From contig NC_088775.1 of NCBI RefSeq assembly GCF_954871325.1, positions 29,427,561 through 29,491,560 on the forward strand: a DNA stretch of 64,000 nucleotides. Reading direction: 5' to 3'. This document shows, in pieces, positions 24,401-34,454 of this stretch. Within the stretch, counting starts at the first letter, position 1. Every line of letters begins with the position of its first letter. The notes beneath the pieces are model-generated. The model was not told the origin of the DNA, ran no database searches, and saw nothing but the letters and a program-made list of their open reading frames with translations. Source of the DNA: Gordionus sp. m RMFG-2023. Its lineage: Eukaryota; Nematomorpha; Gordioida; Chordodea; Parachordodidae. Made by a program: the position numbers and the translations under genes.

Positions 24401-27400
24401 AACCTTAAAATGATCATATTTTAAATGCAATTATAAATATATAGGCAGGCGCGTACGCAGGAATTTGGTTTGGGGGGGGGGATAATAAAATTTTTTAAGA
24501 AATATTATTGTTTTTTAAAAATATCAAGCATAAATTTATAAGGACTAATAACTATTTCTAATACACAATTTAAATTTATGTGAATTATAAAAAAATTATA
24601 TGTAAAGAATCACTTAAATGACCCATAATAGAAATTTGAATTTTTGAGCCTATACACAAAAAGTTTCTTAGGAATAATTGCATTTTATATGTTATATATT
24701 TACAATGTAAAATCCAAACTTCATTGTGATTGAGCTAATTTTTCAATTATCTCATCCTAGCTTGTCGTCAAATGCCTATGAATATTCAAAAGATCCAAAC
24801 CTTTCAATCTACTTTCAGATGTTGTACTTCTTGGTATGTTTTTCAGAGACCTGCAGGCCCGGCCCCCGGGCTGGACAGTATCTTAATTTTTTAAATATAC
24901 CCGGCCGGGCCCAAAATTTTTTTAAAAAAACACCCAAGCCGGGCCTGAAAATTTTATTTTAAAAAAAGCCGAGTCGGGCCTAAAATTTTTTTAAAAAAAT
25001 CCGGGCCGGGCCTGAAAATTTTTCAAAAAAACCCCAGGCTAGGCATTAAAAAATCTTTAAAAAAAATCCGGGCCGTGCCCTGCAAATGGTACTTCTGCAG
25101 GCCTCTGTTATTCTTCATAAAAAAGAGAATGTTCTCTCATTAGTTAACTAATGGGAAGAGTTTATAAACCCTTTTAATACATTGGGAATTTAATCTAAAA
25201 TGTGTTTGAAATAATGCAGAGCATCCATAGCATTTTTTGGGACTATATCAACCATTGTTAATCTTATAAACAAAGTTATTCAGCTAGTAAGGCCATAAGA
25301 TACTTTAACATCTTCATAATAAAAATCTAACAAATTTTTTTTTTCTATCACCATCTGAAAAAGGTTGGGAAGGCTTTTGTGGAAGTAATATTTGCAGATT
25401 AGTAAGTGCTGCATGATGAATTAAAAATTCATTTATTTGGGTTATAAATGTATCTGTATTTAAGATATACTCTTCTACTTAGCCTATATTAATGTTTTAA
25501 CGATGAGCTTGCCTTGCTACAAGTCAAGGGAGACAAATATTAAACACGTATAGCTCTGATTTTGACTCAACAAAAAAATATCAAACTCTTCAACATTAGC
25601 CCTAATTTCCTTGAGTTCTGATAAAATGCTCTCCGCTATTCTAATCTTCTTAATCAAGTCAATGTCATGTTTTTGAAAAGTAATACTTAAAATAGTTGTA
25701 AAATTAAATAATACATTCTAATGAGAAATAAAATTTAGAATAAGCATTGAATCCAATAATTTTCTTGCTTCTGAGGAAATATTTCTTTCAGGCCATTGTG
25801 ATATTTCAGTAATAGCAAATAATTGGCTCTTCTAACTCCTTAAAAGCTGTTAATGCTTGATGGCAGAGACTCTATCTCGTTGGACAAGGTTGCAATTTCC
25901 TTTTCCCTGTTGGACAAGAAGTTTCAGAAATAATAATTATTTGACTAGAAATTTGAAAATGGTAGATAAATATTACGCCACTAAAAATTTGAAAATAATA
26001 AGTAAATATTACGCCGGAAAACTTGAAATCGAAATTAATTGATAAAATAACTTAGTAGATAAATGTGATAATAAATGTAATTAAATATATATTTAATATG
26101 AAACAAATATAAATTAATATAAACAATAATATTTTTAAAAAATATATCCGGCATCTGCATTTTTTGGCTTTGGAAGGGGGGGGGGATTTGTCCACCCCCC
26201 CCCCCCCCCCCGCTGTGTACGCCAATGTATATAGGGGTTACTAGCAAGGGCTTTAAAAAAGCCATGTAAAACAAAGCATTCGTTAAAGAAAAAAATTTGA
26301 AATGATATTAAAATCAATATCAAAGAATATGCACCAGGATCTTATTTATTAAATGCCACTATACTGCCGTTATATTGGCAAAGATGAATGTAACACAATT
26401 TAAATATAGCTGAGCAAAAATAATGATATTTTAGCAAGGAATTTTGAATAGTTAAAATTGGTTCATAATATATTGGATTTTATAAAAATAGAGTATTTAA
26501 TTTTATGAGTGTTAATTATAAATAAGCAATAAATGTTGGATTTAGATATAGGTATTAGTTATAATATCAATTTCAAGATATTTTATATTATTCTAATTCG
26601 TTTATCTTTTTATTTGAAATTTTGACTTAACTAATCAATATTAATATTAACTTGAATTTTATTATTTTGTATTTAGACAAGAACTTATTATCTTGTTATT
26701 TATCTTTATTTTGAATATTGTTATAATAGAAAAATTAAATTATTCAAATGATGACTTTAAATTGGTATAATAGGAAACGTTTAAACATATTATATAATTA
26801 TTATCTATTTTATGGAAATTATTATTAAATTTTATATTTGGGAATAGAAAGAAAGAAAGAAAGAAAATGCATCTTAGTAATTATGTATTTTTAGTGATAT
26901 GAAATTGGGGTTATTTCTTAATTTTTGTATGTACCATACTTACGAAATCGCATGAAAGGAGCAGTGGAAGATGTAGGGACCATATTCGATCCTTCTCCAT
27001 AGTCTCGGTGGAGACTGTGAGCAAATTTTTTAGTATTTGTATCACATTCGACTATCTTACTTTGACGTGTTTTTTGTTGTTTTAGGTTCTAAAATTAGTT
27101 AAATAAATATTTAAAAAATAAATAAACCATTATATTTACTTTGTATAATATAATATAAGCAGTTTAAAAAATTTTCTTTTTCAATTAAAACGTTTTGTAA
27201 GTAATAATAAATCATATTTATATTTCAAATAATCTATATACAAATGTATAATATATGTATCATTTATTTTATATTCATAAAAATATGTATAAACAAATAA
27301 ATAATATTAACCTCAGAACGCATCTCCAATATATTTTTGAAGTCATTTGAAATAGAAGCTAGTTTACTCTAAATAAAAACCAAGATTATAAATTTATAGA

Positions 27401-28371
27401 AACTGTTGAATATGATTTAGCATATTAAAAAAATAAATCACTTTTATACTTGAAGGGTATACAATATGGAATTGGAATGCTTTTCTACATGTTTATTGAT
27501 TCTTGTTTGATGGGCTTTTTGTTGCTTTAAAAACTTATTAATAAAATTAAAATTTAGTTAGTGAGGGCTAATAACATGCAATGTTATTTGCAGAGATAAA
27601 AATATTCATAAGCTAAATTTTTGAAGATTATTTTTTATAGAAGAGATATTTTTGATCAAAAATGCCAAAATCTTTTTTAAAAAAATTTTTTACAAGTAAA
27701 TCTTTTGTAATTTTTATATAAAAAATCTTTAAAAAAAATCTCCAAAGATTTTTGCTTAAGATGTTTTTTTCAAACTCTGGTTACTTTTATATTGCTATAA
27801 ATTTATATCAATGTACTTTTTGCAATTCAATTAGTTGAGAATTCATAGAAGAAATATCTTGTTTGATAATAGAAGATAGTTCCTGAATTTCTTGGGACTT
27901 ATCATCAAAAAGAGATTTGTTAGATGCAACTGAATATATTTAAGAATTATAAAAATAATAACGATCTTCATTTTGGAGTATTATCTTTAAAAACGGGCGT
28001 AATATTTTAATTTTATTATTAAGTAAATATATTATACAGAATTTCTAATATTTTTGCTAATATTATAATCGAGAATAATTAAAAATCATTACGCAATGTC
28101 AATTTTTCTAATTTTGAGTAGGTATTTGTCAAATCTTTTCCAATAACTCTGTAAATAAAAATATAGATGTTTTTTTAATATAAATACTTAGCAATACGCC
28201 CAAACATATTAGCTTGCTTGCCAAGGGAATTTGAGTGCGGCTTTGAGTTATCAAATCCATTAATCTAAATATCCAAATATTTTAAAACAAATTAAAATTA
28301 TTAGTTACTATACGGGACTGTAATGCCTTAATCGTGACACCGAATTCAAACGTTCTATCCTTGCTATCCAT
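15475..28371 (-). CDS. STX5: Syntaxin-5 homologue, nine exons
   Basis: Golgi Qa-SNARE for ER-Golgi vesicle fusion (known for the family). Coding exons on the minus strand: 28371-28309, 28264-28188, 28148-28093, 27929-27817, 27533-27450, 27368-27312, 27088-27061, 16889-16661 and 15634-15475. All junctions are GT-AG, phases agree, and the total is 867 nt = 288 aa plus stop. Motifs in order: MDSKDRTFEF start, RIAKVIGKDLT and KLEKLT, SNKSLFDDKSQEIQEL, HSNSILYTLQ, SKLASISNDFKNILEMRSE, NLKQQKTRQ, SNARE core AVQTIESTIVELGTIFTQLA, then ILRYFHSLSSNRWLM and a C-terminal membrane anchor ending VLFVIFFA. Length is close to the family's 300-350. Introns are 44, 39, 163, 283, 81, 223, 10,171 and 1,026 bp. 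Assignment is by remembered motif similarity. Confidence 0.93.
16082..16258 (+). CDS. Small ORF antisense in the last syntaxin-5 intron
   Basis: A 58-codon plus-strand frame begins ATGGACGAATCTATAGAAGA. It has an acidic N-terminus (MDESIEDVEIENG) and a hydrophobic C-terminus (IQIIYAIAISVITFLN), so it looks like a tiny tail-anchored protein. It lies opposite the 1,026-bp syntaxin-5 intron. Upstream at 15873-15980 another open stretch follows an acceptor-like TATATTTTAG. I do not recognise it, and chance cannot be excluded in AT-rich DNA. Confidence 0.25.
   Translation: MDESIEDVEIENGIEASSLLININLQQLINFLSIIHCTNKISIQIIYAIAISVITFLN
17136..19660 (+). mobile_element. LINE-like element with restriction-like endonuclease, in syntaxin-5 intron
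   Basis: The plus-strand coding text runs through a recognisable domain order. First is a pre-RT region (from about 17220: RESISRFLTSLM). The RT follows, with GVRGGCKVASHVARI, KLDFRNAFNSIHR and a catalytic box YLDDG in place of YADD. After it come a cysteine/histidine cluster near 19150 (CAACCKQVDPFSRH) and, near 19255-19390, ADGKRPDGMSL...IWDVSC, which fits a PD-(D/E)xK nuclease. This order matches LINE families with a restriction-like endonuclease (R2/NeSL-like grade); the exact clade is not assigned. It lies inside the 10.2-kb intron, antisense to the host gene. Ends are not defined. Confidence 0.7.
17258..19660 (+). pseudogene. YLDDG-type reverse transcriptase, decayed
   Basis: Open segments are 17258-17893 (pre-palm: TSGLDGFRPGFLW, GIKPLAIGHSI), 17955-18206 (GFGVRGG, FRNAFNSIHR) and 18238-18441 (LWYLDDGSFGD, GFSLNRKK). 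The remainder to about 19660 is recoverable only in pieces. Stops or frameshifts lie near 17893, 18210 and 18440 and at many points after that, so decay is advanced in the 3' half. The Asp pair of YLDDG is intact. Confidence 0.7.
19661..20238. other. AT-rich intron stretch
   Basis: Part of the large syntaxin-5 intron. No open frame or repeat boundary is recognised. Confidence 0.5.
20239..21600 (+). mobile_element. Degraded hAT remnant in syntaxin-5 intron
   Basis: A hAT-like left end CAGGGGCACGCTATC is visible at 20239. Near 21390-21470 the plus strand reads LAMIPTSTNEKIFSSLQRIKTYIKS, the hAT C-terminal dimerisation signature (pattern P-S-T-N-E-x-x-F-S-x-L-x-R-I-K-T-Y). Between them only short fragments remain open. 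The right end and a target duplication were not found. It is one of three hAT elements in this intron. Confidence 0.6.
21990..23480 (+). mobile_element. Second degraded hAT remnant in syntaxin-5 intron
   Basis: Plus-strand fragments in hAT order: ELVTVNNQPPSIIEDSGS near 22070-22130, a 67-codon open piece at 22518-22721 with LTHSCSLQDAIKLSST and ILAKARSLN, and AVVYMDPKLI near 22980-23010. These match the middle of BED/RNase H-type hAT transposases. It lacks the zinc finger and the C-terminal block and is full of stops. No ends were identified. It is distinct from the remnant at 20239-21600. Confidence 0.6.
23481..24445. other. AT-rich intron stretch with degenerate GGTTC/GGGTT repeats
   Basis: Around 23690-23800 and 24190-24300 there are phrases such as AACCTGGAACC, CCCAGGGTTC and GGGTTGGCC beside poly-A/T. 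They recall the GGCC-rich tandem element at 24844-25107 but are too degenerate to delimit. No gene is seen. Confidence 0.4.
24446..26227 (-). mobile_element. hAT transposon family C, in syntaxin-5 intron
   Basis: The 1,782-bp element is flanked by the exact 8-bp duplication TATATAGG at 24438-24445 and 26228-26235. Ends read CAGGCGCGTACGCAGG on the left and the inverted CATTGGCGTACACAGC on the right. G or C runs lie just inside both ends, up to 17 C near 26205. Minus-strand fragments near 25130-25870 resemble the middle of a TTF-type hAT transposase, but many stops break them. It is interrupted by a GC-rich repeat element at 24844-25107. Confidence 0.82.
24844..25107. repeat. GC-rich tandem repeat element inside hAT family C
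   Basis: Inverted ends CAGAGACCTGCAG and CTGCAGGCCTCTG match at 12 of 13 positions. Between them are about six units of roughly 30 bp alternating CCGGGCCGGGCCTG-type blocks with AAAATTTTTTTAAAAAA. It is very GC-rich against an AT-rich background. It looks like a short non-autonomous DNA element. No clear target duplication was found. The stretch at 63884-64000 seems to open a related element. Confidence 0.65.
26236..27060. other. AT-rich intron stretch
   Basis: This is the upstream end of the large syntaxin-5 intron. It contains a (GAAA)4-type run near 26848-26866. The donor of the intron, GTAAGA, is at 27060-27055 on the minus strand. No gene is seen. Confidence 0.5.
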
Positions 28372-28726
28372 GTCCAAATGATATCTTCGCCTCAATCAAA
28401 TAACATATGATTGTAAACACGTATAGTATTTGAATTGTACACTAGGAAAGTAAATAGTAATATTTTTAAAATAAAAATATTAAATTTTATTGAATATCTT
28501 GTCATATTTGTTAAGAAAAAGAAATACAAATATGTAAAATAAATAGTGGAACCTGTAGTTCATAATGTATTTTATTTACTTTATGTAAAAGAAATAAATA
28601 GAGTGGCAGCAAAGGAATTCATTTTGTACTTTAATGGGAAAAGATTGTGAATATATGTTATTTGAAAGGATCGCTATTTTGTATTTGAAGATACAGTTAT
28701 GATTTTGGATGTATATATTATTATGG
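28372..28726. promoter_or_regulatory. Upstream region of syntaxin-5 (probable promoter side)
   Basis: 355 AT-rich bases lie between the syntaxin-5 start codon and the RTE copy 2 insertion. The promoter or 5' UTR should lie here or beyond the LINE, but no motif is distinctive. Confidence 0.3.
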
Positions 28727-30212
28727 AACACTTCCCATATCAAAACCTTGTACAACCTATAACAGAACAAGAAATAATCACATGCCTCAAGCATATGAAA
28801 AACAACAAAGCTAGGGGTCCAAACGATATTCCAATAGAAAGCCTTAAAGCACTAGGAGATGATGGAATACATCTCACAAATCTGTACAATAAAATACTTG
28901 GAAATGAAGAGGTTCCCCAAAAATGGAGGCAGAGCTATTTAGCTCCTATCTTCAAAGGGGATCGACATAATTGTCAAAATTACAGGGGCATAAAACTAAT
29001 GTCACACTGTGTAAAACTATACGAAAATAATAATAGAAAAAAGATTAAGAGACATAATCGAAATAGGAGAGACTCAGTTTGGCTTCATGCCTGGTAGATC
29101 AACAACTGATGCTATCCACGCAATTAGGCAAATGAGTGAAAAATACAGGGAACATGGTCTATCTCGATATAGAAAAGGGCTTCGATAAAATCCCAAGAAG
29201 ACTTTTCTGGTGGGCGCTACGCCACAAAAAGGTTCCCGAAAAATATATAAGAATAATACAGGATATGTATATGGGCCATACAACAATGGTCCGTAGCACA
29301 ACAGGTACTTCAGCAGGCTTCACAATAGCCGAAGGAGTTCATCAAGAGTCGGCTCTCAGCCCACTTCTCTTCATTACAGTAATAGATGTATTAGCAGAGT
29401 CTATACCTCAAAAAATCCCGTGGAATATGATATTTGCAGATGATATTGTGATACTTGCCGAATCCAAGGATGAAATGAAAGAAAGATTAGTGAGTTGGAT
29501 AAATATCCTAGAAAAGCATGGACTAAAAGTAAATAGAGAAAAGACGGAGTAATGGTGATAGGAGGAGATGAAACAGAGAGTATTGATATAAATGAATAGC
29601 AGATATCGGCAATTGAAAGCTGCAAATATTTGGCTCCACTATACAAACAAACAGCACAATAGAAAAAGAGATAAAGAGTAAAATTAATCAAGGGTGGTTA
29701 AAGTGGAGATCTTTATTTGGAATGTTATTTGACAAAAGAATCCCACACAAATTAAAGGGAAAAATTACAGTTCTATAGTACAACCAACTATTCTATGTAG
29801 TTCGGAAATATGGCCAACCAAAGAATCAGACTAGAGAAGTCTACAAACTATGGAGATGAGAATGCCGAGGATGATTGCTGGGGTAATAAGAAAGGATAAA
29901 GTGCGCAGTACAAGAATACTAAGTAGTTTAAAGGTAGTGCCCATTAAGACTAAGTTAATGGTAAACAGACTTAGGTGGTATGGGCGCACAAGGAGAAGGC
30001 CTATGAACTACATAGGAAATAAGGTTGAGAGTTTGGAAGTGATGGGCAAACGTAAAAGAGGAAGGCCAAAACTTCAATGGGGCCATAAAGTTAGAGCCAA
30101 TATTAAGAATTATAAATTAGATAAAAGAGATTGTATGAATAACATAAAGTGGAGATAAATGTTGAAGGAGCTTACCACCAGAAAAGGTGAAAGCTAAAGA
30201 GAAAAAAAAAAT
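28727..30212 (+). mobile_element. RTE LINE copy 2, 5'-truncated
   Basis: Homology to RTE copy 1 starts abruptly at about 28727 (copy 1 position about 3134) and runs to the common 3' end GAAAGCTAAAGAGAAAAAA. Both copies share the same RT text, including GVHQESALSPLLF, FADD and the C-terminal GKRKRGRPKLQWG. A 5' truncation within the RT is the usual outcome of incomplete target-primed reverse transcription. It lies between the divergent syntaxin-5 and UXT-like genes. No target duplication could be fixed. Confidence 0.9.
28735..30158 (+). pseudogene. RTE reverse transcriptase fragment, copy 2
   Basis: Open pieces are 28735-29097 (PITEQEIITCLKHMKNNKAR, YNKILGNEEVPQKWRQ), 29136-29552 (palm, VYLDIEKGFDKIPRR, FADD) and 29850-30158 (C-terminal RLRWYGRTRRRPMNYIGN). 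Relative to copy 1 the first piece is better preserved, while a short segment before the palm (near 29150) is missing. Breaks lie near 29030-29150, 29552 and 29640-29850. Confidence 0.8.
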
Positions 30213-31236
30213 TATTTTGGATAAATTGATTACAAAATAAATTATGACTTATTTTTAATATTGGATTCAAGGTAAAAAGATATTATTAATATAATTTAAC
30301 ATATTAACATATAATTAGATAATTTTCTTTCTTATCAATTAGGATTCTTTTTATATCTAAATTATAATAGAAAATGATTATTCAAAAAATTAATAAAGAA
30401 AAACTATTGAATAAAATAGTTATTCGCTCTGCTTTTTTTTCTCACTTTTGTGTTTGTCTGCATTAAGAGTTAGAGTGAATTCGTGATGAAGTATACAAAA
30501 ATTAATTTAAAATCATTTACACTACCCCGCTCATTTGTAATAACTGTGAATGCAGGGTTAGGAAATTGCTATTATTGGCTAGGCTATAAATCTTATGGCT
30601 GTCTAATGTCATTTTTATATTCAAATATCTTAAACAGCCGGTTTTTGCTATAAGATATTTTTTTTGAAAACTTAAAATTTAAAAAATTAGAAAACAGTAA
30701 GGCAAACAAATAATTTTCTACAAAGAACTATTAATTCCATTTTGAGAACTCTAAAAAATGTAAACAAGAAAAATAAAGGATAAACAAAGAAAAAATAATT
30801 ATTATTAGAGATTTTATGAGAAAAAAAGTTAATAAATCCTTCTAGATATAACCTTCTAAGACAATTTTTTCTATAATCCTTAACACCTAACACTATATTT
30901 CATAGCCCTGTAGGATAAAGAGGCAGATGGCTCCTCTCCTTATGGCTACATTAAATTTGTAAGAGAAAGAAAATTATAATTAATTATCTAACTATTAAAA
31001 AAATATATATATATCATATACCATCATTCTATTTTGTTATTATCATAATTTAAAAAAAATTTATATTCGGAAATGCAGCATGCGGCAAATCGTTTAGATT
31101 ATTTATTATATTATTCAAATTATCTGAATTTGTTTTTGTTATTCTAAGAGATAATAATATTTTGAAAGTTAGATTTTCAAAAATTCCATCTTTGATAAAC
31201 CCTTAATAAATCGGTTTTTTTAAAAAATTATTAAAG
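30213..31236. other. Upstream region of the UXT-like gene
   Basis: AT-rich, with no coding frame supported. A GC-richer patch at 30900-30965 ends in a donor-like GTAAGA and could be a 5'-UTR exon, but its frame does not join the UXT-like exons. Confidence 0.35.
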
Positions 31237-32312
31237 ATGGACCAAAAAAGTGTAATCCAATATGAATATTTTATCAATGATAAACTAAAATCAAATCTTA
31301 AGTAGCTAAAATATATTGACATATTCAAAAATGTTAACGATTTACTAGACTGTATAAATATGATTAATATAGGTTGAGAGGAACATAACCTAAATCTTGA
31401 CTTATAATGAATATAATAACTTAAAAAATATTTAAATTAATTATAAATGTTAAAAAATTAATCCTATCATATGTTAAATTTATTGGAATGGTTTATTTAT
31501 TTAGAAAACTTAATGAAGCTAGAGAGAAAATTAATGGAAAAATTGAAAATTATGTACAAACCAAAGATATGATTCAAACACTCCAGGTAATATTTGATCA
31601 TAATATTATCTATAAAGTTATATATTAAATAATGGTTTGCAGTTTGACCAGGGACAAACCACATTAACAAATATAATTTATTAAACTATAATACTTTTAA
31701 AATTGGGAATTACCAAAACAAAATCTTTTAAATTAATATAAATTTTTTACTTGTTTTTTATATTAATTATAACATATGCTTGGTGCCAAAGGATTAAAAT
31801 ATTCTTTTAAATTATTTTTTCACATTTTTATTTTGAATATGGATCGATTAAATAACACTAATGAGTAGATTACAATATTTTCTAAGAAACATTAATATAT
31901 TGACCCAATGATATATCATCATTTAACAATGTTCAAGAGTAATACATTCCAAAAAAAAAATGTTATCGACACTTAAAAATTTGTATTTATATAAAAAAAA
32001 TTACATAATCATTGTAAATAACTTAAGGCGAATGACATGAAAGAAATCAAAATACGCACAGACATTGGCTGCAATTTCTACATGAAAGCTAAAATGTAAA
32101 CTTAAATTTTTTTGCACATTTTTATTTCTATTATATTTAGAAAAAATGCAGAGTACATATATATTGATATAGGCCTTGGTTTATTTGCCCAAATGAAACT
32201 TAATGAAGCAGCATCCTTTATAGATAAAAAGGTTAAACTACTTGATGATCGTGTTGAAGTTATCAATCAAGATATGTGCAAAGTTTCGGCTCTTATAAGA
32301 CTATATTTGAAT
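31237..32312 (+). CDS. UXT: UXT / prefoldin-alpha-like protein, at least four exons
   Basis: UXT-type proteins are small alpha-class prefoldin-like subunits of R2TP/URI-type complexes (known). Exons seen: 31237-31301, 31505-31586, 32028-32095 and 32141-32312, with introns of 203, 441 and 45 bp, all GT-AG and in phase. Motifs: MDQKSVIQYEYFINDKLKSN (family: VLRYExFINxVL), KLNEAREKINGKIENYV, IRTDIGCNFYMKAKI (family: VDLGCNFFV) and YIDIGLGLFAQMKLNEAASF followed by FIDKK (family: [22 protein letters not shown]). The two coiled-coil arms flank the beta-hairpin segment. The last codons are uncertain: a donor GTAATT follows 32312, and reading through would give a stop at 32344. It is divergent from syntaxin-5, about 2.9 kb between start codons. 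Confidence 0.9.
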
Positions 32313-32344
32313 GTAATTCTTTTTTTTATTGTCCAACAATTATA

Positions 32345-33385
32345 ACATTTTAGTGATAACCTTTTTTTATTTAAGAAGCCTTTATTGAACAGAGTTGCAA
32401 AATCAAAATTTTCAGTGTCCTCGGATCATAATGAGATTTTCTTTTTGCTTTTTTAAATTCTTTTTTTTCCTCCTTACGCCATTTCTAAACAGAATGGTTT
32501 TTTCAAAGTGGTTTCCTATACATGTTTCCATGAAAAAAATTTTTGTAAACAAAGGGCATCAATTTGTTGAATTAGTTTTTTGAATATAATATTATATATT
32601 TTTTAAAATAACAGCTTGGTAGTTTACAATTCTCTGTGCCCATTTTATTTTTTGGGGGTGAATACTTTCTTCCTTTTACAATCTACAGTTACTTTGTTAA
32701 TATATATAAATTAAAGGATAGAGTTTATCAAAAATGCATTTGAAGGGTGGGCAAAAAGGGAAAATAGCATACAAGAAAGGGGGGGGGGTTGTAAAGGCCC
32801 AATGTGACTAATATTTAAAAGTTGGGGAATAATTTCACTGTTACTTACATTAATTAAAATTAATGTTTTGTTCAAATTACTTTTTTGTAAGATTATTGTT
32901 ATTATTAAGCTATAATTTTGTCTAGGCACTAAATTAGTAGGTAATAGTATTATGAAATAGGATAATATTACTACTAAGGAGATTAGGATTGAAATGGTTG
33001 ATTATCCACCATAACAGCTACACAATATAATTCTTCTTACACTATGACTTTTGCAAATAAGGATCAACATAATTCTCACCTTCAATTTTTTTATCAAATT
33101 GTTTAAGATGGGAAACACTTATTGGGAATTTGTACAAAACTGTTTATATTTTGATATCCATGATTATTTGTTATTTATGGAAATTTCTAAAAGAGATTGT
33201 GGATGGGGGGGGGGGGGTAAAAAGAACTTATGATATGGTATATTGCCATACCTTGTTAAAATTCAAATTTTAAGTGAGCTAAAAAAAAATTGCTTATTAA
33301 TAATAATTGTTTGATTTCAATAATAGAATGTTCTCAAAATATTCTTTATTAAGTCATTCCCATTTATCTATAATGACATTTTTAG
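32345..33385. other. Stretch after the UXT-like gene, unassigned
   Basis: It contains poly-G runs near 32780 and 33205 and short open stretches (33051-33233 plus; around 32376-32445 plus after an acceptor-like TTTAAG) that I cannot assign. The 3' end of the UXT-like gene should lie in the first part. Confidence 0.4.
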
Positions 33386-33591
33386 CTGCACTAAGAATTT
33401 CTATCGGGTTACCTGACGACAGTATGGTGTTATACTTTATTAACAATTTTATATTGGTATGACTTAAATACACTATAATCCTGACATTCATTTTTAAAAA
33501 AATTCAAAATTTTTATCATTCATAATCATATCACCTATAGGACGCTGATACATTATTTTATTTTTTTCATAAGTTATCTATTTACAATTAG
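33386..33591 (+). CDS. Possible two-exon fragment, unrecognised
   Basis: An acceptor-like ATTTTTAG precedes an open 71-base stretch (33386-33456) reading ALRISIGLPDDSMVLYFIN, followed by a GTATGA donor. After 84 bp, ACCTATAG precedes 33541-33591, reading DADTLFYFFHKLSIYN and a stop. The joined phase is consistent. I do not recognise the protein, and no upstream exon was found, so this may be chance or the end of a small host gene. Confidence 0.25.
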
Positions 33592-33669
33592 TTGGAAACG
33601 TTGTTAGTTCATTAACTTCTCTGTGTTAATTATTTTTATAATTTAAATTTTCTTCCATTTGTATCTAAG

Positions 33670-33882
33670 TCAAATCAATGAAATAGGAATGCATTTTAAA
33701 ATAGGTTTTATACATTGGCCAGGGAAATTCAATATTTGAATGGCTAATGCTGCGTTGATTATTTCTTTTGATTCTTTGTAATCACTTGTGATTAGGGTTT
33801 GAAAATTCTCTGGAATTTTTATTGAAGTAACTTTCAAATGGGAATAAACGGGAATTAATAATGCATAAATTGTAACCAACAA
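33670..33882 (-). CDS. Unrecognised minus-strand ORF
   Basis: A 70-codon frame with a hydrophobic start (LVTIYALLIPVYSHL) is followed by a more polar part containing SDYKESKEIINAALAIQIL. Codon choice (GCA, GCC, CCA) looks more gene-like than the surroundings. No family is recognised and no splice partners were identified. Confidence 0.2.
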   Translation of the reverse strand: MLVTIYALLIPVYSHLKVTSIKIPENFQTLITSDYKESKEIINAALAIQILNFPGQCIKPILKCIPISLI

Positions 33883-34189
33883 TTTTCTTTATACTATTAT
33901 ATTCAAGTAAAACAGCAGATAAATTATAATGCAGATAATAAATATACATTAAATGTTTAGTAAAATACATTATATAAACGCTCACTCGTAAATAGCAAAT
34001 TACTTCAAAGTTAAAAAATACATTCTTAATATAATTAAAGGTATATTTGTTATTAAGCTTAAAACTAAAACTATAAAATGTAATCCACTAAATAATGAAT
34101 AAACAAATTTTAAGCTATTCATGATTATTTATTAGAAAAATTAAGATTTGACCTTTTTAAATAGCATTTTTAGTATAATTAAATTGCTG
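33883..34189. other. AT-rich intergenic stretch
   Basis: No supported feature; only short minus-strand frames overlapping the ORF before it. Confidence 0.4.
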
Positions 34190-34454
34190 TAAAGTAACGT
34201 CGTTACCTTTATTAAAAAAAGGAACGCCATTAGTTACCTTTTCTAGAGGTAACGGTAACGCGTTTCTTTTTTTGAGTAATTTATTATACTATAAAATTTC
34301 TTTTATTTATTTAATATAAATAATTTAAGCCGAGTTTTTAATTTATATAAACCACCAATCCTTCATTTTTATTTGAAATTCTCTTTGTGGTAAATAATAT
34401 CAATAAATAATATTCATTACTAAGAAATTTTTTTATAAATTACTAGACAGTGAG

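Noticed and set aside
26035-26323. Two minus-strand frames with Gly-rich and Pro-rich runs
   Set aside because: They are caused by the G/C homopolymers at the hAT family C end. They cross the element boundary and match no family.
30900-30965. First exon of the UXT-like gene (an ATG reading MATLN before a GTAAGA donor)
   Set aside because: The start at 31237 gives the conserved N-terminal block and an equally good phase. The earlier patch could at most be 5' UTR.
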